Notes: generated by a model from the sequence alone, not told the origin. 64,000 nt of DNA from Bacteroidales bacterium (GCA_015654535.1 JAATGU010000014.1:1-64000); one strand, 5' to 3'. Positions 53,155 to 62,209 are shown, counted from the stretch's first letter. Made by a program: numbers and translations.

Positions 53155-53247
53155 TTATTTTTTGGTTTTATGTCTGTTCTTTCTTAATCTCTTCTTACGC
53201 TTGTGAGTTGACATTTTATGTCCTTTTTTCTTCTTTCCGCTTGGCAT
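53155..53247 (-). CDS. AURKAIP1/COX24-domain tiny basic protein (30 aa)
   Basis: A 30-residue protein MPSGKKKKGHKMSTHKRKKR..., extremely basic. This is the sequence type annotated in Bacteroidetes as AURKAIP1/COX24 domain protein, whose mitochondrial relative (mS38) is a small-subunit ribosomal protein. A ribosomal role here is inferred from that family. It is too short for usual ORF cut-offs and lies between HU and RNase E/G on the same strand, 36 bp after HU. Confidence 0.85.
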   Translation of the reverse strand: MPSGKKKKGHKMSTHKRKKRLRKNRHKTKK

Positions 53248-53283
53248 AGCTTCAAAATTTTATGGGGTTAATACTCTTGTTTA

Positions 53284-53559
53284 TTATTTCTTTACTGCGA
53301 TAGTAAAAGTTTTTGCCGGCTTGAATGACGGAATGTTATGTTCTGGTATAATGATAGTTGTATTTTTTGAAATGTTACGAGCTGTTTTTTCCGCTCTTTT
53401 CTTTATTACAAAACTACCAAATCCACGTAGATAAACATTTTCATCCTTTGATAATGAATCTTTTACTGTATCCATAAATGCTTCTATTGTGGTAAGCACT
53501 GTTGTTTTATCAATACCGGTGTTTTTTGCAATCTCGTTTACAATATCTGCTTTTGTCAT
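53284..53559 (-). CDS. HU family DNA-binding protein
   Basis: Nucleoid protein of 91 residues, the normal HU length. It has the N-terminal TKADIVNEIAKNTGI helix pair, the core NVYLRGFGSFVIKKRAEKTARN, and the DNA-embracing arm with its IPEHNIPSFKPAKTF end; the Pro at the arm tip (IIPEHN) is in a slightly different context from E. coli HU. It dimerises and bends DNA. A TAnnTTTG promoter element is 47 bp upstream, and the gene may be co-transcribed with the tiny COX24-type protein. Confidence 0.95.
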   Translation of the reverse strand: MTKADIVNEIAKNTGIDKTTVLTTIEAFMDTVKDSLSKDENVYLRGFGSFVIKKRAEKTARNISKNTTIIIPEHNIPSFKPAKTFTIAVKK

Positions 53560-53605
53560 TTTATGAAAAAATAAATGTTATACGTACTTCTAATTTTTTG
53601 GAATG

Positions 53606-53613
53606 CAAATATA
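53606..53613 (-). promoter_or_regulatory. Predicted -7 element of HU gene
   Basis: Minus-strand TATATTTG, matching TAnnTTTG, 47 bp before the HU start. Confidence 0.5.
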
Positions 53614-53688
53614 TAGCTTTTTAGGTTCTGAAAAAAATATATTCTTAAGATTTTTATAAAAAAGTAAGTTGCTTCTCTTTTATTGCCT

Positions 53689-53696
53689 TACTTTTG
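53689..53696 (+). promoter_or_regulatory. Predicted -7 element of mutY
   Basis: TACTTTTG, matching TAnnTTTG, 29 bp before the mutY start, with TTG at 53669-53671 17 bp upstream. Confidence 0.5.
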
Positions 53697-53725
53697 CACT
53701 TAAAGTGATATTTTAAACAAAAACG

Positions 53726-54766
53726 ATGAGTGAATTTAGTAATAGGCTTATAGATTGGTACAAAGATAATAAGCGCGAATTGCCTTGGCGGGAAATCTCT
53801 GATCCCTATCTTATTTGGATTTCAGAGATTATATTGCAGCAGACGCGTGTGGCTCAAGGATATGATTATTTTGTTCGATTTACAAAGAGATTTCCAACCG
53901 TTCAACTTTTGGCGGCAGCTGAGGAAGATGAAGTGCTGAAATATTGGCAAGGGTTAGGCTATTATTCCCGGGCACGTAATTTGTATGCTGCGGCTAAAAG
54001 TATTTCGGGAGAATTTCCTACAACTTATAAGGAAGTGTTGTCCTTAAAAGGAGTAGGGGAGTATACAGCTGCGGCAATCTGTTCGTTTGCTTATAATTTG
54101 CCTTATGCGGTTGTGGATGGAAATGTTTATAGAGTATTATCTCGTTATTTGGGAATTCAAACTCCGATAGACTCTACTCAAGGGAAAAAAATGTTTGCTG
54201 CTTTGGCGAATGAATATTTAGATAAATCACATCCTGCCATTTATAATCAAGCAATTATGGATTTTGGTGCATTACAATGTACTCCTGCTTCTCCTAATTG
54301 TTCTTTATGTCCATTGGCGGAATCATGCGTGGCCTTAGCCGGACATTTAATTAACGCACTTCCAGTGAAGCAACATAAGACTAAAACATCCAATAGATAT
54401 TTTAATTATTTATATGTACGCACGGGCGCGTATACCTACTTAAATAAACGCAGTGAAAATGATATCTGGAAGAATCTTTTTGAACTGCCTCTCATTGAGA
54501 CTGATAGATTAATGAATGATGAAGAACTTTTTACTTCTGCTTCTTTTCAACAATTATTTGCCGCAGGTGAAGAACCTGAAATCCGCTGTTTATGTAGAAA
54601 TGTAAAGCATGTATTGTCTCATCGAGTGATCTATGCAAATTTTTATGAGGTCCTTTTACCAGAGAATTCCTTGTCTTTTTCTTCTTTTCGAAAGATTGCG
54701 ATCGAGGATGTAAGCCAATATGCAGTATCACGCCTGATACATGTTTTCTTTGAGAAATATTTATAA
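53726..54766 (+). CDS. mutY: A/G-specific adenine glycosylase
   Basis: Base-excision repair enzyme of 346 residues that removes adenine opposite 8-oxoguanine. The catalytic Glu is in SEIILQQTRV, the helix-hairpin-helix is LKGVGEYTAAAI with VVDGNVYRVLSR after it, and the iron-sulfur cluster site has the exact spacing C-x6-C-x2-C-x5-C (CTPASPNCSLCPLAESC). The C-terminal third is the MutT-like domain that recognises 8-oxoG, ending in VKHVLSHR. Complete and of usual length. It opens a plus-strand cluster with ssb, gldE and gldD, an order I know from other Bacteroides. Confidence 0.97.
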   Translation: MSEFSNRLIDWYKDNKRELPWREISDPYLIWISEIILQQTRVAQGYDYFVRFTKRFPTVQLLAAAEEDEVLKYWQGLGYYSRARNLYAAAKSISGEFPTTYKEVLSLKGVGEYTAAAICSFAYNLPYAVVDGNVYRVLSRYLGIQTPIDSTQGKKMFAALANEYLDKSHPAIYNQAIMDFGALQCTPASPNCSLCPLAESCVALAGHLINALPVKQHKTKTSNRYFNYLYVRTGAYTYLNKRSENDIWKNLFELPLIETDRLMNDEELFTSASFQQLFAAGEEPEIRCLCRNVKHVLSHRVIYANFYEVLLPENSLSFSSFRKIAIEDVSQYAVSRLIHVFFEKYL

Positions 54767-54783
54767 ATTTAAGCATTTATACT

Positions 54784-54813
54784 TGCTTAATGTTCTAATT
54801 CTGCTTAATTTTG
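54784..54813 (+). promoter_or_regulatory. Predicted promoter of ssb
   Basis: TAATTTTG at 54806-54813 matches TAnnTTTG; TTG within CTTG ends at 54785, 20 bp upstream. The ATG of ssb follows 40 bp later. Confidence 0.5.
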
Positions 54814-54852
54814 GCAGCGAAAGGTAACAATGTCTAATAAAAAATAAATGGT

Positions 54853-55302
54853 ATGTCTGTAAATAAAGTAATATTAATAGGGAATGTAGGCAAGGACCCT
54901 GATGTCAGATACTTGGATAGTGGAGTGGCAGTGGCAAATTTTACGTTGGCTACTTCGGACAGGGCATATACTTTGTCAAATGGTACTCAAGTACCCGAAA
55001 GAGCAGAATGGCATAACATTGTGTTATGGAGAGGATTAGCAGAGATTGCTGAAAAATATGTTCATAAAGGAGATAAATTATATATTGAAGGGAAAATAAG
55101 AACTCGTTCTTATGATGATTCTACCGGAGCAAAGCGATATATTACCGAAATCTTTGCTGATAATATGGAAATGCTTTCTCCCAAAGGAAATCAATCGGGA
55201 GCGGGGGTGTCTCAGCCACAGCAGCCAAACACTCAAGAACAAAGTCAACAGTCCACTGCTTCGGCTATTCAGAATGATCCGGCGGATGATTTGCCTTTTT
55301 AA
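54853..55302 (+). CDS. ssb: Single-stranded DNA-binding protein
   Basis: SSB of 149 residues with one OB fold (VNKVILIGNVGKDPDVRYLDSGVAVANFTLAT, WHNIVLWRGLAEIAEKYVHKGDKLYIEGKIRTRSY), a Gln-rich flexible linker (residues about 112-140) and the conserved acidic tip DDLPF that recruits replication and repair proteins. Complete. It lies between mutY and gldE. Confidence 0.97.
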   Translation: MSVNKVILIGNVGKDPDVRYLDSGVAVANFTLATSDRAYTLSNGTQVPERAEWHNIVLWRGLAEIAEKYVHKGDKLYIEGKIRTRSYDDSTGAKRYITEIFADNMEMLSPKGNQSGAGVSQPQQPNTQEQSQQSTASAIQNDPADDLPF

Positions 55303-55306
55303 TTTA

Positions 55307-55383
55307 TGAATTATGAATGATGGATTATGAATTAGATGGAATTACCTTTTAATTTATGATTCATAAAGTTCATTCATAATTCA
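55307..55383. repeat. Inverted and reiterated TTATGAAT-type repeat between ssb and gldE
   Basis: TGAATTATGAATGA at 55307-55320 and its exact reverse complement at 55370-55383 frame a stretch with further TTATGAAT words and an inner TTTATGA/TTCATAAA dyad. It can form a long AT-rich hairpin. Reiterated ATTATGAAT strings are frequent intergenic filler in Bacteroides as far as I recall. Confidence 0.65.
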
Positions 55384-55412
55384 ACTCAGATGTTTAACTA
55401 AAACAAAATTCT

Positions 55413-56753
55413 TTGGACCCAGATGCGTATTTATGCCAATTGGCAAATGTTTTTAATGATGTAACAGTCAATGTTCCTTCTTTAGTTGCAGATATTGCTA
55501 TCGTATTAGCTTTACTTTTGCTACTTGTTTCGGCCTTTGCCTCCGCTTCGGAGATCGCTTTTTTCTCTCTTTCACCAACCGATTTAAATGGTATTGCACA
55601 GCGTAACCATCCTTCTGATCAAAAGATTAGCTCTCTATTGGAGAAATCAGAGAGATTATTGGCTACGATACTTATAACCAATACCTTTGCAAACGTAACG
55701 ATTATTATGTTATGCAATTTTTTCTTTTTGGAGGTTTTTGATTTTGGAAATTCCAAAATAGCTGAATTTATTGTATTAACAGTGGTTTTGACTTTTATTT
55801 TATTGCTTTTTGGTGAAATTATGCCCAAGATTTTTTCTGCACAGCGGACGCTTCGTTTTTGTCGTTTCGCTGCACCAATGGTTACTGTGTTAGAAACGGT
55901 CTTTTCTCCATTTAGTTCTGTGTTGGTACATTCTACCACTTTTATTAATAAGCATTTTGCCAGAAAAAATCATAATCTATCTGTCAATGAACTTTCTCAT
56001 GCCTTAGAACTTACCGATAAAGATGAATTATCAGAAGAGAATACCATTCTTGAAGGAATTATCCGCTTTGGTGGAGAGACTGCTAAAGAGGTGATGACTT
56101 CCCGTTTGGATATGGTGGATTTGGATATAAAAGCATCTTATAAAGAGGTGATGCAATCCATTATTGAAAATGCTTATTCACGTATCCCTGTTTATTTAGA
56201 TTCGCGCGATAATATAAAAGGAATCCTATATATCAAAGATTTATTGCCTCACTTGAATAAAAGCGATAGCTTCCGTTGGCAATCATTGATACGTCCGGCA
56301 TTTTTTGTACCGGAAACAAAGATGATTGATGATTTGTTGAGAGACTTTCAGGCGAATAAGATTCATATCGCTATTGTTGTGGATGAGTTTGGTGGAACAT
56401 CAGGACTGATTACTATGGAGGACATTATAGAAGAAATCGTGGGCGAGATACATGATGAGTATGATGAAGAAGAGCGCACTTATGTAATGCTCAGTGATAA
56501 TAGTTATATTTTTGAAGCGAAAACATCCTTGAGTGATTTTTACAAAGTCACTAAAATTAATAGTGAGACCTTTGAACAGGTGGCAGGAGACGCAGATACT
56601 TTAGCTGGTTTGTTGCTTGAAATAAAAGGTGAGTTTCCAGCTTTGCATGAAGTGTTAAGCTATAATGATTATGACTTTGAAGTATTAAAGATGGATGATC
56701 GTCGTATTCTTAAAGTTAAATTTACCATCCATGAAAAGCCGGCTGACTTATAA
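55413..56753 (+). CDS. gldE: Gliding motility-associated protein GldE (CNNM/CBS, HlyC/CorC type)
   Basis: A 446-residue membrane protein: a CNNM/DUF21 domain with three or four helices (residues about 20-190), a CBS pair (VMTSRLDMVDLDI..., LLRDFQANKIHIAIVVDEFGGTSGLITMEDIIEEIVGEI) and a CorC_HlyC C-terminal domain. The frame lacks an ATG before residue 98, so TTG at 55413 (MDPDAYLCQL) is the start; the N-terminus MDPD is as in relatives. GldE supports GldD in gliding bacteria; in non-gliding Bacteroides its role is unknown, perhaps ion handling. It overlaps gldD by 23 bp. Confidence 0.9.
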   Translation: MDPDAYLCQLANVFNDVTVNVPSLVADIAIVLALLLLLVSAFASASEIAFFSLSPTDLNGIAQRNHPSDQKISSLLEKSERLLATILITNTFANVTIIMLCNFFFLEVFDFGNSKIAEFIVLTVVLTFILLLFGEIMPKIFSAQRTLRFCRFAAPMVTVLETVFSPFSSVLVHSTTFINKHFARKNHNLSVNELSHALELTDKDELSEENTILEGIIRFGGETAKEVMTSRLDMVDLDIKASYKEVMQSIIENAYSRIPVYLDSRDNIKGILYIKDLLPHLNKSDSFRWQSLIRPAFFVPETKMIDDLLRDFQANKIHIAIVVDEFGGTSGLITMEDIIEEIVGEIHDEYDEEERTYVMLSDNSYIFEAKTSLSDFYKVTKINSETFEQVAGDADTLAGLLLEIKGEFPALHEVLSYNDYDFEVLKMDDRRILKVKFTIHEKPADL

Positions 56754-57330
56754 TCTTTTCATTGGCGTGAATGCCTTCTTATTGTTGCTTTGGTCAATGA
56801 TGGCATGTACTGAGCCTTCTTCCCCTAAAAAGAAAGGTTATTATCGATTAGAGTTTCCTAAGGCTGATTATGTTTCTTCCACTGATTCTTTACCGTTTAC
56901 TTTTAGTCAATCCACTCAGGCAGTGCTGACATGGCAAAAAAACAAGCCGGGAGAATATTTTTGTGATGTGGATTATCCTTTAATTAAAGCTCGCCTTTAC
57001 TGCACTTATCATGTGATAACTCCTCGCGTCTTTCGTAATTTCGCAGAAGAAAGTCGTAAGATGGCCTATCAACACACGGCTGTGGCTACAGGAATTAAAG
57101 AAAAGGCTTATGCCAATGATCTTGCTCATGTGTATGGTATTTTGTATGACATTCAAGGTAATGTAGCTACCCCTTTGCAACTGGCTTTGACAGATAGCAC
57201 CCATTATTTCTTTAATGCTTCGCTTTACTTTAATACCGTACCCAATGCCGATTCTATAGCTCCGTCTTTAAATTATATTCGAAAAGACATTATTCGCTTG
57301 ATGGAAACATTCACTGTAAAATCCCGTTAA
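56731..57330 (+). CDS. gldD: Gliding motility lipoprotein GldD
   Basis: A 199-residue lipoprotein (lipobox WSMMAC) with the family phrase KKGYYRLEFPKADY near the N-terminus and a globular rest (CDVDYPLIKARLYCTYHVIT, YANDLAHVYGILYDIQGNVATPLQLALTDS, FFNASLYFNT). The ATG at 56731 lies inside the end of gldE; an earlier in-frame ATG at 56695 would put 12 residues before the signal peptide. Translational coupling with gldE and a 2-bp gap to the next gene show one operon. Confidence 0.9.
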   Translation: MKSRLTYNLFIGVNAFLLLLWSMMACTEPSSPKKKGYYRLEFPKADYVSSTDSLPFTFSQSTQAVLTWQKNKPGEYFCDVDYPLIKARLYCTYHVITPRVFRNFAEESRKMAYQHTAVATGIKEKAYANDLAHVYGILYDIQGNVATPLQLALTDSTHYFFNASLYFNTVPNADSIAPSLNYIRKDIIRLMETFTVKSR

Positions 57331-57332
57331 TC

Positions 57333-57956
57333 ATGGCACTTCTTGAAAAATATACTGAGGTAGATTGTCTTTGGGGAATATGGAAAATGGAAGAGAGTGT
57401 GGAAGATTTGCTCTTGTATTTTTCCGATCCGCGGAAGCAGGAGAGGGAAATGTGCCATTTAACTGCAGAGGGTCGGCGACTGGAATGGCTTTCTGTTCGT
57501 GCATTGTTAACTGAACTTTGTGGTGAAGAGAAACAGATTGAATATCTTCCCAGTGGTAGGCCTTTTTTATCAGATCGTTCTTATCATATCAGCATTTCTC
57601 ATACCAGGGGTTATGTGGCTGTTATCCTAAGTCCACAAAGAGAAGTAGGCATTGACATTGAACAATATGGCGAAAGGATTCTTAAACTGAGGTCTAAGTT
57701 TATGAGCAAGGAGGAGTTGCAAGTTGTTTCTGCCGATAGAGAAGTGTATCATTTACTACTACACTGGTCTGCTAAAGAGACGCTCTTCAAACTTATTAGC
57801 GAAGAGGAAGTCGATTTTAAAGAACACTTGCGTGTCTATCCATTCACACCGATAGAGATCGGCACTTTTGATGCTCAGGAATTCCGTACAGAGAAGCAAC
57901 AAAAGTACTTGGTTCACTATCAGATTCATCCTAATTTTGTGATTACCTGGAGTTAA
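57333..57956 (+). CDS. 4'-phosphopantetheinyl transferase superfamily protein
   Basis: A 207-residue Sfp-type enzyme that moves phosphopantetheine from coenzyme A to carrier proteins. Motifs: LPSGRPFLSDRSYHISISHTRGYVAV, the metal-binding GIDIEQYGERI and the catalytic WSAKETLFKLISEEEVDF. It starts 2 bp after gldD. The partner carrier protein is not in the window. Acyl-carrier-protein activation is the natural guess, although the operon link to gldD is unexplained. Confidence 0.92.
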   Translation: MALLEKYTEVDCLWGIWKMEESVEDLLLYFSDPRKQEREMCHLTAEGRRLEWLSVRALLTELCGEEKQIEYLPSGRPFLSDRSYHISISHTRGYVAVILSPQREVGIDIEQYGERILKLRSKFMSKEELQVVSADREVYHLLLHWSAKETLFKLISEEEVDFKEHLRVYPFTPIEIGTFDAQEFRTEKQQKYLVHYQIHPNFVITWS

Positions 57957-57965
57957 TTCCTAGTC

Positions 57966-59057
57966 TTATTGAATGATGATTTTATACCGTTCAACTCCTG
58001 TTTGAATAATGTATAATCCTTTTGCACCAGTAAGCGGAGTGCTTTGCGTTCCTCCTTCGTGACTCCATTGAGCAACGAGCATGCCTTGTGAATTATAAAC
58101 GGTTACTTTGCAAGGATCTTCTTTTTGGATAAATATTTCTCCGTTAACATAATAAACGGCCGAAGTCTTATTGACCGTACCTATCGCTGTTCCAATACCG
58201 GATTCTCCATTGAGCGTTGGATGAAGGTCCTCCACTCCAGCCACTTCTGTCGATATTTCTCCCACTCCGCCTGTAAGGCCTTGATTTACGGCTGTATAGA
58301 TTCGGATAAAGTCAACTCCTTTCACGGTTACTTTATTGCCATTTTTATCTACCGCCCAGTCTAACTTTAGTTTATTGCCATCCGAACTATTTGGCTGATT
58401 ATCGGCATACCCGTAAGCATAAGAAGTCATGACCCATTTACTTTGAACAGAATCGTATACTCCATTATCGGGAAGGCGGGAGCCTTTAAAGGTTATGGTT
58501 TCAGTATTCATCCATTGAGGATAATAAGACTGCTTATGGTAGGTGTTTAGCTCCACATACCCTTCTTTGTTTTGATTATCCGTCCAGCGAACTTTATCCG
58601 TAGCGTTAGTCGGTTTGTAGTAAGTAATTTCATAATCATGAATAGTTGCGGCATTATCATATTCCGAACCTTTCAGTTCATACCATTCATCATTGGGCAG
58701 ACCGTCTTTGTTTGTATCTGCGGATACAAGGATTATTCCTGGTTCGGCACTGCCTTCAAAAGCATTCCCAGATACGGCTAAATCATATTCCCCTTCCACG
58801 TGAGCGATGGTGTGATCAAATCCCACAGTGATATAACCGCCATACGCACCGAGTGAAACAACATAATCCTGATTAAAATAGTCCAGGCATTTGGCGCACA
58901 TGGCTGATGCATCGTCGCCGCTAACATAAACCGGGAGTGTGTTCACGAATTGCCCCGGAGCAGGAACGTATTCCAATACTTTGGTAATATATGATTTATT
59001 CTGTGCCTGCACCTGAATAGTGAGCAGAATGATGATACTTACTAAGATCTTTTTCAT
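57966..59057 (-). CDS. Secreted protein of the B12 locus with T9SS-like C-terminal tail
   Basis: A 363-residue exported protein (signal peptide ending QVQAQ). The main part is a strand-rich cell-surface domain (CAKCLDYFNQDYVVSLGAYGGYITVGFDHTI, ADTNKDGLPNDEWYELKGSEY), of the kind found beside BtuB/BtuG in other Bacteroides. The last 75 residues (CKVTVYNSQGMLVAQW... GAKGLYIIQTGVERYKIIIQ) look like a type A sorting domain of the type IX secretion system. It ends the minus-strand unit and lies 4 bp after btuG. Binding of cobalamin or a related ligand is inference from the locus. Confidence 0.78.
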   Translation of the reverse strand: MKKILVSIIILLTIQVQAQNKSYITKVLEYVPAPGQFVNTLPVYVSGDDASAMCAKCLDYFNQDYVVSLGAYGGYITVGFDHTIAHVEGEYDLAVSGNAFEGSAEPGIILVSADTNKDGLPNDEWYELKGSEYDNAATIHDYEITYYKPTNATDKVRWTDNQNKEGYVELNTYHKQSYYPQWMNTETITFKGSRLPDNGVYDSVQSKWVMTSYAYGYADNQPNSSDGNKLKLDWAVDKNGNKVTVKGVDFIRIYTAVNQGLTGGVGEISTEVAGVEDLHPTLNGESGIGTAIGTVNKTSAVYYVNGEIFIQKEDPCKVTVYNSQGMLVAQWSHEGGTQSTPLTGAKGLYIIQTGVERYKIIIQ

Positions 59058-59061
59058 CTTC

Positions 59062-60195
59062 TTATTTATTTATAAACAACACTGAATTCGGATTTATTCC
59101 TTTCGCATCAATGGTAAACTTATGTATCCCGTCTTTGGTGAAGCAAACAATGCTGCCATTGATCACGTAATTCTGAGCATCACAGATATATACGTCTCCA
59201 TTCACGGGATTTACATCAATATTATAAGTACGGGTAATCTTGGTTCCGTCTTTGATGAAATTATCATCGATAATCTCTCCCGTACGAGTGTCCATCACTT
59301 GAATGGCTTCTATGTTTGAATTATAGCTATACATATAAGCCCTGCTGCCGCTAATCGTAAAGCTTAGGATCGGACGTTCGTAGGTTTCAATTACTTTATC
59401 CGTTTGGCTATCAATTCGATGCAGCTTACAATTATAATCTCCAATGTCATAATTGTAAGTATCGCGGGACACTACGTACACATTTCCTGATGCATCGGAG
59501 AGAATGGTTCCTAAGTTGTTGCGGACTGTTATCTTTTTAATTTCCGTAAATGTTTCCGTATCAATCACAGAAACCGTATTATCGGGATTGCTTTCATCCA
59601 GTCCACCCGAATTGGCTACATAGACTTTTCCATTGGCCACACAAATACCATCGGGATTGCGTCCCACTTTCACTATCCCGTCCACTTCCAATGTGGTGGT
59701 GTCTATTCGTGCCACCGTTCCATCAAAGTTGCATACGTACGCTTTATCTTTATAAAAAGCAAAGTAGCGGGGTTGACGGGCAATACCTTCCTCATTAAAT
59801 AGAGGAATTTGTTTGAATGATACCCCCGTGGTGGCATTCATTATTTCTATCTGACTAGATACATTCACGGCACAGTAAAGTTTGGAGCCGTAAAGTTGGA
59901 GGTCGTTTGCGGTGTCACCCAACTTTCTTCCGTTCATCATCTTAAAATAATCGTAACTGGTTTTATCATCCCCTTTTTTGTCAGGATCCTGAAATGAACG
60001 CATCTCACCCTTTTCAAAGTCATAGTAAGAAAGGGTGCTGTTATTCATGTTGAATAATCCTTCGCAAAGAATATACATTCCATCGGTTTCCGTTTCCGTG
60101 GGGAGATCTCCCGTTTCCTGCCACACAATGGTGTCGTCACAGGCAGTGACCAGCAAGGAAAGAAGTAGGATTATAGATAAGAACTTGTTCTTCAT
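59062..60195 (-). CDS. btuG: Surface lipoprotein BtuG-like, beta-propeller vitamin B12 binder
   Basis: A 377-residue lipoprotein (lipobox LLVTAC) with seven-bladed-propeller repeats of the YncE type (GKVYVANSGGLDESNPDNTVSVIDTETFTEIKKI, GNVYVVSRDTYNYDIGDYNCKLHRIDSQTDKVIETY). In Bacteroides, BtuG captures cobalamin with very high affinity and forms a lid on BtuB. The assignment rests on fold, lipidation and position directly after a btuB-like receptor behind a cobalamin riboswitch. The ATG at 60195 (MKNKFLSII) gives a proper signal peptide; an upstream ATG at 60222 overlaps btuB. Confidence 0.85.
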   Translation of the reverse strand: MKNKFLSIILLLSLLVTACDDTIVWQETGDLPTETETDGMYILCEGLFNMNNSTLSYYDFEKGEMRSFQDPDKKGDDKTSYDYFKMMNGRKLGDTANDLQLYGSKLYCAVNVSSQIEIMNATTGVSFKQIPLFNEEGIARQPRYFAFYKDKAYVCNFDGTVARIDTTTLEVDGIVKVGRNPDGICVANGKVYVANSGGLDESNPDNTVSVIDTETFTEIKKITVRNNLGTILSDASGNVYVVSRDTYNYDIGDYNCKLHRIDSQTDKVIETYERPILSFTISGSRAYMYSYNSNIEAIQVMDTRTGEIIDDNFIKDGTKITRTYNIDVNPVNGDVYICDAQNYVINGSIVCFTKDGIHKFTIDAKGINPNSVLFINK

Positions 60196-60196
60196 A

Positions 60197-62209
60197 TTAA
60201 TAAGTAATGCGGATGCTTCCACGATATTGGCGTCCCGGCATCGGATAATTTTGTACTATTTCATATTCCTTATCGAGAAGATTGAGTACTTCTGCTTGTG
60301 CGGTCACACTAAACTTTTTTAATTTAAAGGCACGCCAAGCGGAAACGCTATGCTCCGTATACCCTTCCAATCGGTATTCTGGTGCGTTATACTGGTTGGA
60401 GAAACGTTCTCCCGAAGCAATCACAGTGTAGGAAAAATTGATCCATGGCATTTCTAAACCAAATCTTGCTGATCCCGAATGGCGGGGAGTATAAGGTATT
60501 TGATGATTATAGGTTACTTTATCGGGCATATTGTACTGATCCGTTTTATCCATTGCCCGTTGATAAGTATAATTTCCAGTAGTGGTCAGTTTTACTTTGC
60601 TGCTTAGACGGAAGCCTGTTTCCAGATTCGCCTCCATTCCCTTAATATCCACCCGTCCGATGTTACGCATACTCCACACAAACAGATTCTTTGTAGGTAT
60701 GGCCACAATCTTATTGCTTACCTTATTATAGAAGCCATCTACAGAGATGGAGATAAAAGGGATAACGTGATTGATATTCTTAGTCCAACTCATGCCGGCA
60801 TTATATTCGCTGGCTTGCTCTGGTTTAAGTGTTCGTGTACCAATCGTTCCGTAATATAAATCATTGAACGTGGGCAGACGGAAAATATCTTTGTAAAGTA
60901 GTCTCACTCGCAGGTCTTCTTTCTTAAATAGTTGATAGGAAAGGCTGGCAGACGGAGAGAGGCGGTGGTGATTGTCCGCGGCTGTACCCGTTTTGACCGA
61001 TTCGCGGGTTAAAGTAGAAAGTACATGGGCTGTGGCAGTGAAGCGACTATTCACATACTTGGCGGCGAGTGCATTGAGCAAACTAAATCGGGTAGGGTAG
61101 ACAAAACTTACCAGATCTGCTCTCATATGGTTGATGCTTCCATCGTTTGCCAATGAAAAAGAAAGATGAGAGGTGGGGCGATACATCATTGTGGCGGAAA
61201 GGTAATATTCATCCTGATAATAGTTGCTTTCAGTAGCGGCATCATACGCCGCATTATCGGGATTGCTATACTTATTATATGACCAATTGTACTTTCCATT
61301 CATCAAAAGACTCCAATGGTTGGAGAATGTATTTTCATAATTGCCCTGAACAAAGACATTATCATCTTTTAAACGTTCTTTTGCCCGTGGGTAATATAAT
61401 TTATTAGAAGGAAGACCTCTGTCCGAAAAATAGTAATACGCTTTCACGCTCGCTTTTTCATGTTTGTTGAAGTGTGCAAAAACATTGGCTTCTGTCTTTA
61501 CGGTCTCTATATCAGAGTTAATGCGATAGAGTTTTTCCGTGGCGGAGCCATTTTGTTGTGTGTAAGGATAATCACCGTCAGCACGCATATAGTCCACGTT
61601 GACGGAAGAAGAGAATATTTTGTTCCACTGATTCTCCAAGTGAAAACTGGGATTTGCGAAACCAAAGCTGCCTCCTTTAAAGGCAACACTGGTATTTGTC
61701 TTTTTCTGGTTGAGTGAAGGGGCCGGACTTTTTATATTCAGAATACTTGCTGCGGAAAAGAGACGTGCCGGTTGAAAGATGTTATCGTTCTGTCCGCTGT
61801 TGAGGCTGATTTCTTCCACATTATCCAGCGAAAGTTTTCCTAAATCAATTTGCCCTGTTTGCGCATCATTCAAGGTTATGCCATCATAAACCACCGCGGT
61901 ATGATTGGATCCGAGACTACGAACGGAGATTGTCTTCAATCCACCGATGCCTCCGTAATCTTTTACCACCACGCCACTGAAGAACTTCACCGCATCCGAC
62001 ACCAGCAGTGAGCCCGACTGTTTCAACTGATTAGCATCCAATACTTGAAGTGGGGTAGTGGAGCGAAGCTCTTTCCCCCTTTTAGTCTCCTTCACCACTA
62101 CTTCCCCCAGTGTATGCACGCGTGTGGAGTCTGCTTTCTGTGCCTGAACAAGCGGACAGGCACAGAAAGAAAGAAGTAAAGAGATAATAAGGCTTCTTAT
62201 GTCAGACAT
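60197..62209 (-). CDS. btuB: TonB-dependent vitamin B12 receptor, BtuB-like
   Basis: Outer-membrane transporter of 670 residues with signal peptide (ACPLVQAQ), a TonB-box-like start (HTLGEVVVKE), plug domain (LLVSDAVKFFSGVVVKDYGGIGG, ISVRSLGSNHTAVVYDGITLND) and a 22-strand barrel ending in an aromatic-Tyr C-terminus (GRQYRGSIRITY). It is smaller than SusC-type receptors and lacks their carboxypeptidase-like N-domain, as expected for BtuB. The riboswitch upstream and btuG downstream (1 bp gap) support cobalamin as the substrate. Confidence 0.92.
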   Translation of the reverse strand: MSDIRSLIISLLLSFCACPLVQAQKADSTRVHTLGEVVVKETKRGKELRSTTPLQVLDANQLKQSGSLLVSDAVKFFSGVVVKDYGGIGGLKTISVRSLGSNHTAVVYDGITLNDAQTGQIDLGKLSLDNVEEISLNSGQNDNIFQPARLFSAASILNIKSPAPSLNQKKTNTSVAFKGGSFGFANPSFHLENQWNKIFSSSVNVDYMRADGDYPYTQQNGSATEKLYRINSDIETVKTEANVFAHFNKHEKASVKAYYYFSDRGLPSNKLYYPRAKERLKDDNVFVQGNYENTFSNHWSLLMNGKYNWSYNKYSNPDNAAYDAATESNYYQDEYYLSATMMYRPTSHLSFSLANDGSINHMRADLVSFVYPTRFSLLNALAAKYVNSRFTATAHVLSTLTRESVKTGTAADNHHRLSPSASLSYQLFKKEDLRVRLLYKDIFRLPTFNDLYYGTIGTRTLKPEQASEYNAGMSWTKNINHVIPFISISVDGFYNKVSNKIVAIPTKNLFVWSMRNIGRVDIKGMEANLETGFRLSSKVKLTTTGNYTYQRAMDKTDQYNMPDKVTYNHQIPYTPRHSGSARFGLEMPWINFSYTVIASGERFSNQYNAPEYRLEGYTEHSVSAWRAFKLKKFSVTAQAEVLNLLDKEYEIVQNYPMPGRQYRGSIRITY

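Noticed and set aside
60196-60222. Longer start for btuG
   Set aside because: The extra nine residues overlap btuB and precede a complete lipoprotein signal peptide starting at 60195.
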